A stretch of DNA of 64,000 bases from CALSMU01 sp965230225 (GTDB lineage: Bacteria > Bacteroidota > Bacteroidia > Flavobacteriales_D > Parvicellaceae): contig CBDDKM010000010.1 of NCBI GenBank assembly GCA_965230225.1, forward strand, positions 62,001 to 126,000. The letters run 5' to 3'. Position numbers and translations under genes: made by a program. The notes beneath the pieces are model-generated. The model saw nothing but the letters and a program-made list of their open reading frames with translations. It was not told where the DNA came from and ran no database searches. Position 1 is the first letter of the stretch. Every line of letters begins with the position of its first letter. Below, one piece after another: positions 18,565 through 27,257 of this stretch.

Positions 18565-18580
18565 GATGCAACAAAACAAG

Positions 18581-19048
18581 ATGAAAAATGAATTCGAAAT
18601 AATGTCCAAATTGAACTTAAACGAACTTAAATCTTTGTTTCTTTCTGACTCTAAGAATTCATTATTACCACATTATAAAAGTTATTTTATTGAAAGTCAA
18701 AATGAGAATTATTTGGAGTTGAGACCTAATAAATTTGGCAATAGAACCTATATTAAAATCTATTTTGAAGGACTTGAGAATGGTACCAGAATAAGAGTTC
18801 ACTTTGACAATCAAAAAATGAGACTAATAGCTCCTGTTTTAATCCTTTCTTTTACTTTACCAGTAATGATTGTACTCATCATTGATGTAGTCAAAAAGCC
18901 AACATTTGGAAATATATTTTCTATTTTGTTTTTAGCTATAATTTTTATCGCAATGGGAATAGTATTCAACAATTCATTTAAACCAGATAATGATCGTTTA
19001 TTTAATGAGATACAACGAAAAATTGACCCAGCTCCGCTGGATTTGTAA
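18581..19048 (+). CDS. small membrane protein between REP-like elements, 155 aa
   Basis: Starts MKNEFEIMSKLNLNELKSLF. Residues about 1-80 are soluble with a LRPNKFGNRTYIKIYFEG stretch. Two membrane helices follow at about 83-105 (LIAPVLILSFTLPVMIVLII) and 113-132 (NIFSILFLAIIFIAMGIVF), then a short charged tail. I do not know the family. An in-frame ATG at 18566 lies right at the edge of the upstream REP-like palindrome and is less likely than 18581. The last residues PAPLDL and the stop codon are encoded inside the downstream REP-like element, so the original 3' end may have been replaced by insertion of that element. Confidence 0.65.
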   Translation: MKNEFEIMSKLNLNELKSLFLSDSKNSLLPHYKSYFIESQNENYLELRPNKFGNRTYIKIYFEGLENGTRIRVHFDNQKMRLIAPVLILSFTLPVMIVLIIDVVKKPTFGNIFSILFLAIIFIAMGIVFNNSFKPDNDRLFNEIQRKIDPAPLDL

Positions 19049-19107
19049 TCCAGCGGCATCAAACAAATTAGCTCCGCTGGATTTGCAATCCTGCGGCATC
19101 AAACAAA
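19030..19107 (+). repeat. REP-like palindromes, two direct copies (40-bp period)
   Basis: Two copies of a 38-bp unit begin at 19030 and 19070. The first has a perfect hairpin CCGCTGGATT-TGT-AATCCAGCGG; the second has one mismatch. Both end in CATCAAACAAA. The form resembles REP elements mobilised by RAYT (IS200-like) transposases, but no such transposase lies in the window. Confidence 0.8.
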
Positions 19108-19205
19108 CCACTTTTTTCGCACAACAAATACTAACAATATTTTACGCATAGTTTCAAACTACACGCAGATATTTCCTAATTCCATATATTTACCCACCAC
19201 GACAA

Positions 19206-20624
19206 ATGGGGAAGCGAAATAAGATCATACTTTACAATCCGAACACGGTGTTTTATGACATGCCGTTGGCACTATTGGCAATTGGTTCTATGATCGAAAA
19301 GCCGTTTGAGGTAATCATTATCGACGCTAGAATTGAAGAAAATGCCGATCAGTTAATCCTACAACACTTACCAGAAGCCATTTGTTTTGGGACCACGATT
19401 ATTACCGGAGCTCCTATTAAAGATGGATTGAGAGTATCTGAAATGGTGAAGAAACATGCACCGGAAGTTCCCGTGATTTGGGGAGGTTGGCATACATCCC
19501 TCTTCCCTACTGATCCGTTAAGGGATCATGATTTTATAGACATTACCGTACAAGGACAGGGAGAGGAAACTTTTAAAGAACTGGTTACCTGTTTGAGCCG
19601 AGAAAATTCTTTGAGCGAGGTTAAAGGAATTGCTTACCGTAAAAATGGTGAACCGGTTAAAACACCGGCTCGACCACTCAAGAAAATGGGAGAATTCCCA
19701 AGATTGGATTACGACCTGATTGATGTAGAAAAGTACTTTGCCAAAAAGGGACGAAGACAGTTCGACATCATCTCCTCCACCGGATGTTATTTCCGCTGTT
19801 CTTTCTGTGCTGACCCCTTCGTATTTGAAAGAAACTTTACTGCTATTCCGGCGGATCAATTGGTGGAGGATCTGGTTTATTACCATGGTAAGTATCAGTT
19901 CGACGATATTAATTTTCAGGATGAAACATTCTTTACCTATGCCAAGCGAATTAAAGCATTTGCTCAAGGATTGGTAGATCATCAGCTCAACGTCACCTGG
20001 GCGGCAACCATGAGGGCAGACCAAGGGCAACGATTACCTGATGATGTTTGGAAGCTTTGTAAAGAATCCGGGTTGAGAAGATTATTGATTGGGGTGGAAT
20101 CCGGCTCACAGGAAATGATGGACTGGATGAAGAAAGACATCAAACTACCACAGGTTCATTATTGCTCAGACAAGTGTAAAGAATTGGGTATTGGAGTAAT
20201 CTTCCCTTTCATCGTAGGGTTTCCGGGAGAATCAGATCAAAGCATTAAGGAATCCGTACAAATGATCAAGAAACTTCGCAATCAAAGTGAGCATTTTGAA
20301 ACACCAATATTCTATTTTAAACCTTACCCTGGAACTGCCATTACTCAGAATGTTGCAAAGGAAGGATTCGAACTACCTTCCACTACCGAAGAATGGGGTG
20401 ATTTTGATTACATTGGTTCGTCAGGACCATGGGTAAGTAAAGAAAAGGAAGCCTTTTTTGAGAAGTTCAAGTTTTACCTAAAACTAGGGTATGGAAAAAA
20501 GAAGGGACTACTCTATTCTCCACTTAAAAGCTTAGGTAGATGGCGTTGTAAATCGGAATTCTTCAAATTCCCAATAGAAAAACTGTTGATCGAACGCATC
20601 ATTGGCCGACAAAAGTTATCTTAG
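19206..20624 (+). CDS. B12-binding-type radical SAM protein, 472 aa
   Basis: A class-B type radical SAM enzyme. About residues 1-150 form a cobalamin-binding-like Rossmann domain (NPNTVFYDMPLALLAIGS; VIWGGWHTSLFP near residue 97). The radical SAM core has CxxxCxxC as GCYFRCSFC (Cys194, Cys198, Cys201), then ETFFTYAKRIKAF, and LLIGVESGSQEMMDWM, a typical substrate-side strand. The C-terminal part has the FIVGFPGE motif near 335. Family members use SAM and often methylcobalamin to methylate or rearrange unactivated carbon or phosphorus. The substrate is unknown; context points to a surface glycan or lipid. It is the first gene of the + strand glycan run. Whether cobalamin is really bound cannot be seen. 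Confidence 0.9.
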   Translation: MGKRNKIILYNPNTVFYDMPLALLAIGSMIEKPFEVIIIDARIEENADQLILQHLPEAICFGTTIITGAPIKDGLRVSEMVKKHAPEVPVIWGGWHTSLFPTDPLRDHDFIDITVQGQGEETFKELVTCLSRENSLSEVKGIAYRKNGEPVKTPARPLKKMGEFPRLDYDLIDVEKYFAKKGRRQFDIISSTGCYFRCSFCADPFVFERNFTAIPADQLVEDLVYYHGKYQFDDINFQDETFFTYAKRIKAFAQGLVDHQLNVTWAATMRADQGQRLPDDVWKLCKESGLRRLLIGVESGSQEMMDWMKKDIKLPQVHYCSDKCKELGIGVIFPFIVGFPGESDQSIKESVQMIKKLRNQSEHFETPIFYFKPYPGTAITQNVAKEGFELPSTTEEWGDFDYIGSSGPWVSKEKEAFFEKFKFYLKLGYGKKKGLLYSPLKSLGRWRCKSEFFKFPIEKLLIERIIGRQKLS

Positions 20625-20663
20625 ATAAGTCTGGATTTTGTTAATAATATTCGAGTAGAATAA

Positions 20664-20694
20664 TTGGGTAACAATTTCTCTACTAGTACTTTTG
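20664..20694 (+). promoter_or_regulatory. Bacteroidota-type promoter for the methyltransferase at 20710
   Basis: TTG (20664-20666), a 20-nt spacer and TACTTTTG (20687-20694). The -7 box contains the TTG that would start the longest reading frame (20692), so that start would lie upstream of the transcript and the real one is probably TTG 20710. Confidence 0.5.
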
Positions 20695-20709
20695 AAGCAA
20701 AGGCCACCA

Positions 20710-21441
20710 TTGAATAAACTACGAATATACACTGACGCAAAGGATCATCAGGAGAAAGAAGATGCTTATATTTCTGTGAGGGAAAAGGAGCAGCGCTTTT
20801 ACTCCAACGATGAACTTCGATTATTACCCATTATCTCCCCCGGTAACCCACACTATAAAGAGTGGAAAATCCGCGAGATATCGTTGAACCTGTTAACTAA
20901 CCACCTCAATACTTCTCCTAAATCCAGAATTCTTGACTTAGGGTGTGGTAATGGTTGGATGAGTCATCAATTGGCCAAACAAGGACATGAGGTTATGGGA
21001 GTAGATTTGAATTTAACCGAATTGAAACAAGCTTCGGAATGCTTCAGTTTACCACAACTACAATTTGCCTATGGAGATATACAATCCGATCTTAACATAG
21101 GAACGTTCGATTGGGTTATCATCTCTGCTGCTTTGCAATACTTCAACTGCCCCAACACCCTCTTCGATCAACTCAAAAAATACTTATCTCCTAACGGAAA
21201 AATTATCGTAATGGACACTTTCTTTTACTCTGAAAAAGAACTGTTGAATGCGCAAAAACGTTCGGTAGGTTACTTTAAGAAAATGAACTCCGACAAGATG
21301 AACAACTATTATTTCCATCATTCGGACACCATATTTAATTCTATTCCACACCGCTACCTCTATCGCCCTAAAAAAAGATCGATTACCTCTAAACTACTCG
21401 GAAAAACCACCTGTCCGTTTCCCATTGTAGAAATAGGATAA
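20710..21441 (+). CDS. class I SAM-dependent methyltransferase, 243 aa
   Basis: Transfers a methyl group from SAM to an unknown acceptor. Motif I ILDLGCGNGWMSHQLA lies near residues 77-92, the acidic strand-2 residue in VMGVDLN near 102-108, and motif IV as FDWVIISAALQYF near 134-146 (methyltransf_11/25 type). The short N-terminal lead has two conserved-looking stretches, ISVREKEQRFYS and SPGNPHYKEW. No ATG exists. TTG 20710 is chosen because the longer frame (TTG 20692) begins inside the promoter -7 box. It stands between two radical SAM genes in the glycan locus, so sugar or lipid methylation is a reasonable guess. Confidence 0.85.
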   Translation: MNKLRIYTDAKDHQEKEDAYISVREKEQRFYSNDELRLLPIISPGNPHYKEWKIREISLNLLTNHLNTSPKSRILDLGCGNGWMSHQLAKQGHEVMGVDLNLTELKQASECFSLPQLQFAYGDIQSDLNIGTFDWVIISAALQYFNCPNTLFDQLKKYLSPNGKIIVMDTFFYSEKELLNAQKRSVGYFKKMNSDKMNNYYFHHSDTIFNSIPHRYLYRPKKRSITSKLLGKTTCPFPIVEIG

Positions 21442-21515
21442 AATACTGACGTAAATAAAGATAGAATAGCTTATAATTGCACCCTTCATAAAAACCACAC
21501 AACTGACCAAACTGA

Positions 21516-22400
21516 ATGAGAGAAGACTTATTAAATAAGTTAGCCTATTTTGATGTATTTAAATTCCCTCTGAAAAAAGAAGAAATCCATCGTTTACTTA
21601 AGACATCCTACACAGAAAAGGAACTTGATGAATTGTTGTCTGAATTAGTGAGAGAAGGTGCAATCAGTAAAAATGGAGAATTTTATTCAATCAGCCCAGA
21701 ACCGGAGTTCATTATCCGAAAACGAAAAGAACACGAAAAGGTAGCTGAAAAATACCTTAGAAAAGCTCCAACAGTTGCGAAATTGATGAAACGTTTTCCT
21801 TTTGTTCGTGGAATAGCCATTTCAGGGTCATTATCTAAAGGGGTTATTCACCCAAAGGGAGACATCGATTACTTCATCATAACTAAACCGGGTAGGTTAT
21901 GGATCAGTAGAACCTTGCTGATTCTATTCAAAAAACTATTTCTGCTCAATTCGAGAAAATACTTCTGTGTTAACTATTTTGTAGACACTAACCACCTGAA
22001 TATAACGGATAAGAACTTGTTTGTAGCTACAGAAATAGTATTCTTGCTTCCCATTTACAACCACCGATTGTTTAGAGATATGCAGGAGCAAAATGAGTGG
22101 ATCAATGAATATTACAGTCATTTTGAGCACCCAATTTCTATGCAGGATAGCAAGAAATCAAGCTGGGTTAGATCTATCTTTGAGTTTTTACTAAACGGAA
22201 AAATTGGAGATGCTCTGGAAAGTAGGTGCAAAAAAATGACATTAAAGAGATGGCACAAGAAGTTTAGCCATTTTGATCGAGATAAATTCGAGCTTACCAT
22301 GAGAAGTACCGATGGAATTTCTAAACACCATCCGCAAGACTTCCAGAATCAGGTATTAAGCGAATTAAACAACAGAAAAAAGAAACTGGGAATTGCCTAA
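21516..22400 (+). CDS. winged-helix / nucleotidyltransferase-fold protein, 294 aa
   Basis: The N-terminal 75 residues look like a winged helix (YFDVFKFPLKKEEIHRLL, then LDELLSELVREGAIS). Then comes a polymerase-beta-like nucleotidyltransferase core: ISGSLSKGVIHPKGDIDYFII near 103-123 gives the GS motif and the D-x-D metal-binding pair. The third carboxylate might be the Asp of NYFVDTNH near 150. Minimal nucleotidyltransferases add NMPs to proteins or small molecules. Its stop shares bases with the ATG of the next radical SAM gene (TAATG), so the two are tightly coupled. The enzyme class is fairly clear, the substrate unknown. Confidence 0.8.
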   Translation: MREDLLNKLAYFDVFKFPLKKEEIHRLLKTSYTEKELDELLSELVREGAISKNGEFYSISPEPEFIIRKRKEHEKVAEKYLRKAPTVAKLMKRFPFVRGIAISGSLSKGVIHPKGDIDYFIITKPGRLWISRTLLILFKKLFLLNSRKYFCVNYFVDTNHLNITDKNLFVATEIVFLLPIYNHRLFRDMQEQNEWINEYYSHFEHPISMQDSKKSSWVRSIFEFLLNGKIGDALESRCKKMTLKRWHKKFSHFDRDKFELTMRSTDGISKHHPQDFQNQVLSELNNRKKKLGIA

Positions 22401-23827
22401 TGAAAGTCCTTTTTACACATAGCTATTTCCTTCAATTCGATCAGAAACAGAAAGAATTGAGCAAGCCCTACCCTCCTTTGGCTACCATACTAGCAGCCTC
22501 CTATTTAAGAGAAAATGGATTTGAGGTTGACCTGTTCGACACCAACTTTGCCTTGTCTGCTCAGGACATTAATCCTAAAATTGAAAGCTTCCAGCCGGAC
22601 GTGTTAGTGATCTACGATGATGGGTTTAACTACCTTACCAAAATGTGCCTAACCAACATGCGCGAAGCAGCCTTTGAAATGGCAGAATATGCACATGATA
22701 AAGGGATTCGGGTAATTGTTTCCAGCAGTGATTCTACTGACCATTTCGACAAGTATCTGGACCATAAAGCCGATGAAATTATATTGGGTGAGGCGGAAGA
22801 AACCTTGTTGGAACTGGTACAGGGGAAAGATCGAACTACCGTAGCGGGTATTACCTATAGAGATGGCGACAAAACGGTAAAAACCGGGAGCAGAGCAATT
22901 GTTAACGACTTAGATAAATTTCCACTTCCTGCCTGGGATTTGGTGGACATTAAGCCTTATAAACAAGCATGGAGTCAGCATGGTTACTTTTCCATTAACC
23001 TGGCTACTACCAGAGGTTGTCCTTTTAAGTGTAACTGGTGTGCAAAACCAATTTATGGAGTCAGGTATAACTCCAGGTCACCGGAACACGTGGTACGAGA
23101 AATAGAATACATTAAAAGCCTATTTGATTTCGATCACATTTGGTTTGGCGATGATATTTTCGGGCTTAAACCTAACTGGGTGCAGGAATACAGTAAGATT
23201 CTTCAGAAGAAAAACATTAATATCCCATATAAAATCCAATCTAGAGCAGACTTACTGGTAAAAGACGATACTATTCAGGCATTGGCCCTTTCCGGCTGTG
23301 ATGAAGTTTGGATAGGAGCAGAATCAGGATCTCAAAAGATTCTGGATGCCATGGATAAAGGCACTTCGCTAAAGCAAATTTGGGATAGTACCCAACTCAT
23401 GAAAAAGCATGGTATTAAGCCTTGTTTTTTCCTTCAATTTGGGTACTTAGAGGAGAACATGGAAGATATTCAGGCAACACTAGACATGTTGTTCGAACTG
23501 ATGCCACACGATATAGGTGTTTCTGTTTCTTATCCCCTACCAGGAACACCATTTTACGACAAAGTAAAAACACAATTAAAAGACAAAGCCAACTGGACAG
23601 ATTCCGACGAATTACTGCTGATGTACAAGAGTACTTATTCGCCAGAATTCTATAAACAGTTGCATCGATACATCCACAAAAAGTTTAGAGCAAAACAAGC
23701 CTTAAATGAGATTGGAAAAGTACTGGGATTAAAGAGTGGAAAGCTTAAAAAAGCTGCTTCCTTCTTTTACTTCAAACCCATGTCTATACTGGACAAAGTA
23801 AAATTAAACTCACTAGCTAAATCATAA
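22400..23827 (+). CDS. B12-binding-type radical SAM protein, 475 aa
   Basis: Cobalamin-binding-like N-terminal domain (MKVLFTHSYFLQFD, then PYPPLATILAASYLRENGF near 24-42, EIILGEAEETLLELV near 125-140). The radical SAM core has GCPFKCNWC (Cys207, Cys211, Cys214) followed by FDHIWFGDDIFGLKP and VWIGAESGSQKILDAM. The layout matches the protein at 43417-44790 along its whole length, down to the PYPPL motif, so the two are paralogues. Probable class-B SAM methylase or rearrangement enzyme. It overlaps the nucleotidyltransferase-fold gene before it and lies 3 nt before the Wzz-like gene. Confidence 0.9.
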   Translation: MKVLFTHSYFLQFDQKQKELSKPYPPLATILAASYLRENGFEVDLFDTNFALSAQDINPKIESFQPDVLVIYDDGFNYLTKMCLTNMREAAFEMAEYAHDKGIRVIVSSSDSTDHFDKYLDHKADEIILGEAEETLLELVQGKDRTTVAGITYRDGDKTVKTGSRAIVNDLDKFPLPAWDLVDIKPYKQAWSQHGYFSINLATTRGCPFKCNWCAKPIYGVRYNSRSPEHVVREIEYIKSLFDFDHIWFGDDIFGLKPNWVQEYSKILQKKNINIPYKIQSRADLLVKDDTIQALALSGCDEVWIGAESGSQKILDAMDKGTSLKQIWDSTQLMKKHGIKPCFFLQFGYLEENMEDIQATLDMLFELMPHDIGVSVSYPLPGTPFYDKVKTQLKDKANWTDSDELLLMYKSTYSPEFYKQLHRYIHKKFRAKQALNEIGKVLGLKSGKLKKAASFFYFKPMSILDKVKLNSLAKS

Positions 23828-23830
23828 AAA

Positions 23831-24799
23831 ATGACTGAAAACAGTAACGAGATTAAGATTTCACATTTGCTTTACAAAGAGCGAAAATTACTGATATTTA
23901 CAGTATTACTGAGCATCATACTTGGGGTAGTGATCACATTTATCACACCTAAAAAATATGCTGCACATGCCATCGTTTACCCACCATCCAGCAACACCTT
24001 AAGCGATGTGGTAAACACTCCCGATTTCGGATTCGAAATCCATGCAGATCGATTGATACAGATTTTCGATTCTCAAACCATTAAGGATAGCGTGGTAAAG
24101 AAGTTTGATTTGATGACCTACTTTGAGTTGGACACAAATGAAATGGGATGGAGAAACAAACTGAACGAAAAATATGCTCATACCATTAAGTTCTCCAGAA
24201 CCAGGTACCTTTCAGTAGTGGTTTCAGTTACTACCGAAGATCCGTTTATGTCGGCCAATGTGGCCAATTACATTCTTTCTTTGGTAAATGATGTTCGCTC
24301 GTCCATCCTTAAAGAAAATGGTTATAAAGCGGTGGAGGTTTACAAAGCGAAAATGCTAGCACAACAGGAACGAGTTGACTCTCTATTGCAACAGTTGTAC
24401 ACGGCAGCAGAATCGGAAAACGGTGCCAATCCATTAGGAAACAAACACCTTACTTCCATCAACGAAAGAAACAGAACCGGGAACTACACTCCTGCAGATG
24501 GAGCTATCAAATCCATTGCCACTAGCGAGTTTGATACTAAAACTGAGATTCTGATTAGCGAATACTTATTTGAAAACGACAAGTTATACTCCCTTAAAAA
24601 AGAGTACTCTCAGGCCAAAGAAAAGTTGACTACTCCTATTCCGGACATTTATGTGGTTTCCGAAGCAGCGGTGGACGATCACAAAGTATCACCAAAGCTA
24701 AGCATCAACTTAATGATTGCATTTGGAATTGGATTATTGGGAGCCATCACCATTATTTTCTTAAAACATAAATGGAACGACATTAAACAAAGCGTTTGA
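23831..24799 (+). CDS. Wzz/chain-length-determinant-like protein, 322 aa
   Basis: Polysaccharide co-polymerase family: two membrane helices, one near residues 20-40 (LLIFTVLLSIILGVVITFI) and one near 292-312 (MIAFGIGLLGAITIIFL), flank a long periplasmic, partly coiled-coil region. The stretch just after helix one (TPKKYAAHAIVYPP) is typical of Wzz. There is no cytoplasmic tyrosine-kinase domain. Such proteins set chain length in Wzy-dependent polymerisation, and the polymerase-like gene is next, overlapping by one base. Strongly supports a polysaccharide locus. Confidence 0.88.
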   Translation: MTENSNEIKISHLLYKERKLLIFTVLLSIILGVVITFITPKKYAAHAIVYPPSSNTLSDVVNTPDFGFEIHADRLIQIFDSQTIKDSVVKKFDLMTYFELDTNEMGWRNKLNEKYAHTIKFSRTRYLSVVVSVTTEDPFMSANVANYILSLVNDVRSSILKENGYKAVEVYKAKMLAQQERVDSLLQQLYTAAESENGANPLGNKHLTSINERNRTGNYTPADGAIKSIATSEFDTKTEILISEYLFENDKLYSLKKEYSQAKEKLTTPIPDIYVVSEAAVDDHKVSPKLSINLMIAFGIGLLGAITIIFLKHKWNDIKQSV

Positions 24800-26247
24800 T
24801 GATACTGCAATGGTGGTCCAAAATATCTGATTATGCCTGGGTGCTGGTGGTAATGACCATCTGTGCCTTTTTGCTTTACTGGCAAGATTTTACCTCATTG
24901 CAATTAATGGCAGGACTGTTGGCCGGAACGGTTTTCTCAGTTGCGGTATTGGCTAACAGAAAACTGGCCATTTATGCCATCATACTATTTGCTCCCATAT
25001 CGGTTCCGGTATACTTTGAAGTACTAAGTTTAAAACTAAGCTTCCCTTCAGAATATGCCACTTTTCTGTTGATGATTGCAGCGGCATCGCTGTTCTTCGT
25101 TAATGAAAAACTGGATAGAAATATTCTCTTCCACCCTATCTCTATCATACTTATGGTGGATCTAGGAATTACGGCTGCTGCGAGCGTTTTTAGTACCATG
25201 CCGTTGATTTCATTGAAAAGAACATTGCTAAAAATTGCGTTTGTAGCCATCTACTACTTTGTGTTTTCACACTGGTTCAAACAGCCCAAAGAGCGGTCTA
25301 AGTTGTTCTTCCTGTACGGAATCGGCTTCCTCTATCCCATCTACAGCACACTAAGGTGGCACTCATTCGAAGATTTTTCGGTTCAGGCTTCTTTTGCCAT
25401 GTGTAAACCTTACTTTAACGATCATACCATTTACGGAGCTTGTTTGGTGTTTATCTTGCCTTTCTTAATATCCTGGCTTTACTCTAAATCCAATCGCAAA
25501 AACTTATACTACCTACCTGTTATTCTACTTACCTGCATCATTATCGTGGCAGCTATTCTTTCTTACTCCAGAGCAGCCTGGATTAGCGTACTGACCATCT
25601 TCTTATTGGTAGCATTCTTAAAAGCCAAAGGGCGAATTATTCACCTAATAGTGGTGAGTGGAGTTTTTGCTCTAATCTTAAGCTTAAACTTTAACAACAT
25701 TGTAGAAAACCTACAGACTCAGGAAATAGAAAAGCCTCAAAACACAGTATCCAGTCACCTGGAAACGGTAACGGATATACAAACCGATGCCTCTAATTTA
25801 GAACGGGTAAACCGTTGGGTTTGCGCTGTACGAATGTTTCAGGAAAAACCTCTTACCGGATTTGGCCCGGGAACTTACCCCGATCAATATGGCCAGTTCC
25901 AATCGGTAGACTTTATGACCAGAATTAGTACCAATGAAGGAGATAAAGGCCATGCCCACTCCGAGTATCTTGGAGCCTTATCCGAAACGGGAATATTTGG
26001 TCTATTATCTTTTTTGGTCCTAGTATTTTACAGCTTACACATCGGAATTCAGAATTACTATCATTATTACTCCAACGACACTAAACGAATCTTAATTTTT
26101 GGCGCTCTTGCCGGCTTAACTACCTTCTTTATTCACGGGTTATTCAATGGGTTTCTTGACTATGAAAAAATGGCTATCCTTGTATACGGTTGTTTAGCCA
26201 TACTGATTGGTTTTGATATCGAGCGTAGAAAAGAATCTTCCCCATGA
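24799..26247 (+). CDS. O-antigen polymerase/ligase family membrane protein (Wzy/WaaL-like), 482 aa
   Basis: Integral inner-membrane protein with about 11-12 predicted helices and one large periplasmic loop (about residues 295-395) containing ERVNRWVCAVRMF, FGPGTYPDQYGQF and HAHSEYLGALSETG. The G-P-G-x-Y and H-x-H/N-x-x-L pattern is that of the Wzy_C/O-antigen ligase superfamily, which polymerises or transfers undecaprenyl-linked glycans. The start at 24799 (ATG) overlaps the Wzz stop as TGATG; a TTG one codon earlier is also possible. Ligase and polymerase cannot be separated by motif alone, though the adjacent Wzz favours polymerase. Confidence 0.87.
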   Translation: MILQWWSKISDYAWVLVVMTICAFLLYWQDFTSLQLMAGLLAGTVFSVAVLANRKLAIYAIILFAPISVPVYFEVLSLKLSFPSEYATFLLMIAAASLFFVNEKLDRNILFHPISIILMVDLGITAAASVFSTMPLISLKRTLLKIAFVAIYYFVFSHWFKQPKERSKLFFLYGIGFLYPIYSTLRWHSFEDFSVQASFAMCKPYFNDHTIYGACLVFILPFLISWLYSKSNRKNLYYLPVILLTCIIIVAAILSYSRAAWISVLTIFLLVAFLKAKGRIIHLIVVSGVFALILSLNFNNIVENLQTQEIEKPQNTVSSHLETVTDIQTDASNLERVNRWVCAVRMFQEKPLTGFGPGTYPDQYGQFQSVDFMTRISTNEGDKGHAHSEYLGALSETGIFGLLSFLVLVFYSLHIGIQNYYHYYSNDTKRILIFGALAGLTTFFIHGLFNGFLDYEKMAILVYGCLAILIGFDIERRKESSP

Positions 26248-27257
26248 GTTTCGGAGAAAAAATAAAGACTTTCTTCTCCAAAGAAAGAAGAAAAAAATGG
26301 TTCCGAATTGGAGTCAAAACCTCCATCATTTGCTTCTTATCTCTATGCCTGTTCGAATGTTCATTTAGATTTCAAGTAGTTGAATTTTATGGAAGTGAAC
26401 TATCAGGGCTGAACTCCGAAAGAGAATTAAACTCTAAAGGAGGATTACTGATTTATGGCGATTCTTTTACGGCCCACACGGAAAGCTATGTGCATTACCT
26501 CAGAGAACAGCATCAGGAGCTAAGCATTGTAAACACCGCCATTCCTGGTAGTGGAATCAGGCAACACAACTTGATTGCCGAAGACAGAGCAGAAACCTTC
26601 TCCCCAAGTCATATCATCTACCAATTCTATGTAGGTAACGACCTTTCGGACATTGCACATACCACTAATTACAACGAGATTTCATTCGTTCGAAACATCT
26701 ACTGGAAAGTGTCCGATTATTTCTTGAGTTTGCACTACCTCAACTACAAACTTGCCTTTTTAAAGAGCAATCCAAAAGGGCAGGAAATCAGGCACGATGA
26801 ATTTGATGCGGAACGTTATAACAACAGAGAAAAAACTTACTTTAGAGCTTCTCCAAGAGCATTGAACAACACCATATTCCTAAAGGATTATGAACAAGAA
26901 CTCATGCAAGACTGGAAGGCGTATTTTGATGTTTTTCTGGAGGAAGTACAAACGAAAAAAGTGAGCTTAATTGTTCTACCCCACTGTGCTCAGGTAAGTG
27001 CTAACTATCAGAAAAGAATGGAGCAAATTGGAGCCGAATTCTCTGGTAATGTTCAAGAAGTAAACTATCCATTGGTGGAGTTTCTTCAAGAAACCTACCC
27101 CAACATTAACGTGATCAATCCGCTGGAATTTTTACAGCAAGAAGAAGCTGGTGGCAAGCAATTATATTACAGTAATGACCCTCACCTAAACACCTCCGGA
27201 CAAGAAGCTTTAGCGAACTACTTATCCAGCCTTAATTTATTACCTTTAAGTCAATGA
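26244..27257 (+). CDS. SGNH/GDSL-type hydrolase, membrane-anchored, 337 aa
   Basis: An N-terminal basic stretch and one membrane helix (about residues 23-40) anchor a periplasmic domain. The domain has LLIYGDSFTAHTE (catalytic Ser of GDS near residue 74), an AIPGSGIRQHN block with Gly, YVGNDLSDI (Asn of block III) and NDPHLNTSGQEALANYL near 311-327 with the Asp-x-His pair. This is the complete SGNH set. In polysaccharide loci such proteins remove or transfer O-acetyl groups. It overlaps both neighbours by 4 nt (ATGA), so it is embedded in the operon. Confidence 0.83.
   Translation: MSFGEKIKTFFSKERRKKWFRIGVKTSIICFLSLCLFECSFRFQVVEFYGSELSGLNSERELNSKGGLLIYGDSFTAHTESYVHYLREQHQELSIVNTAIPGSGIRQHNLIAEDRAETFSPSHIIYQFYVGNDLSDIAHTTNYNEISFVRNIYWKVSDYFLSLHYLNYKLAFLKSNPKGQEIRHDEFDAERYNNREKTYFRASPRALNNTIFLKDYEQELMQDWKAYFDVFLEEVQTKKVSLIVLPHCAQVSANYQKRMEQIGAEFSGNVQEVNYPLVEFLQETYPNINVINPLEFLQQEEAGGKQLYYSNDPHLNTSGQEALANYLSSLNLLPLSQ

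Noticed and set aside
18566..18580. Upstream ATG at 18566 as start of the small membrane protein
   Set aside because: It lies at the edge of the REP-like palindrome; ATG 18581 gives a normal lead and is preferred.
19518..20030. 170-aa minus-strand frame
   Set aside because: Lies wholly inside the radical SAM gene, which has a strong family match on the other strand.
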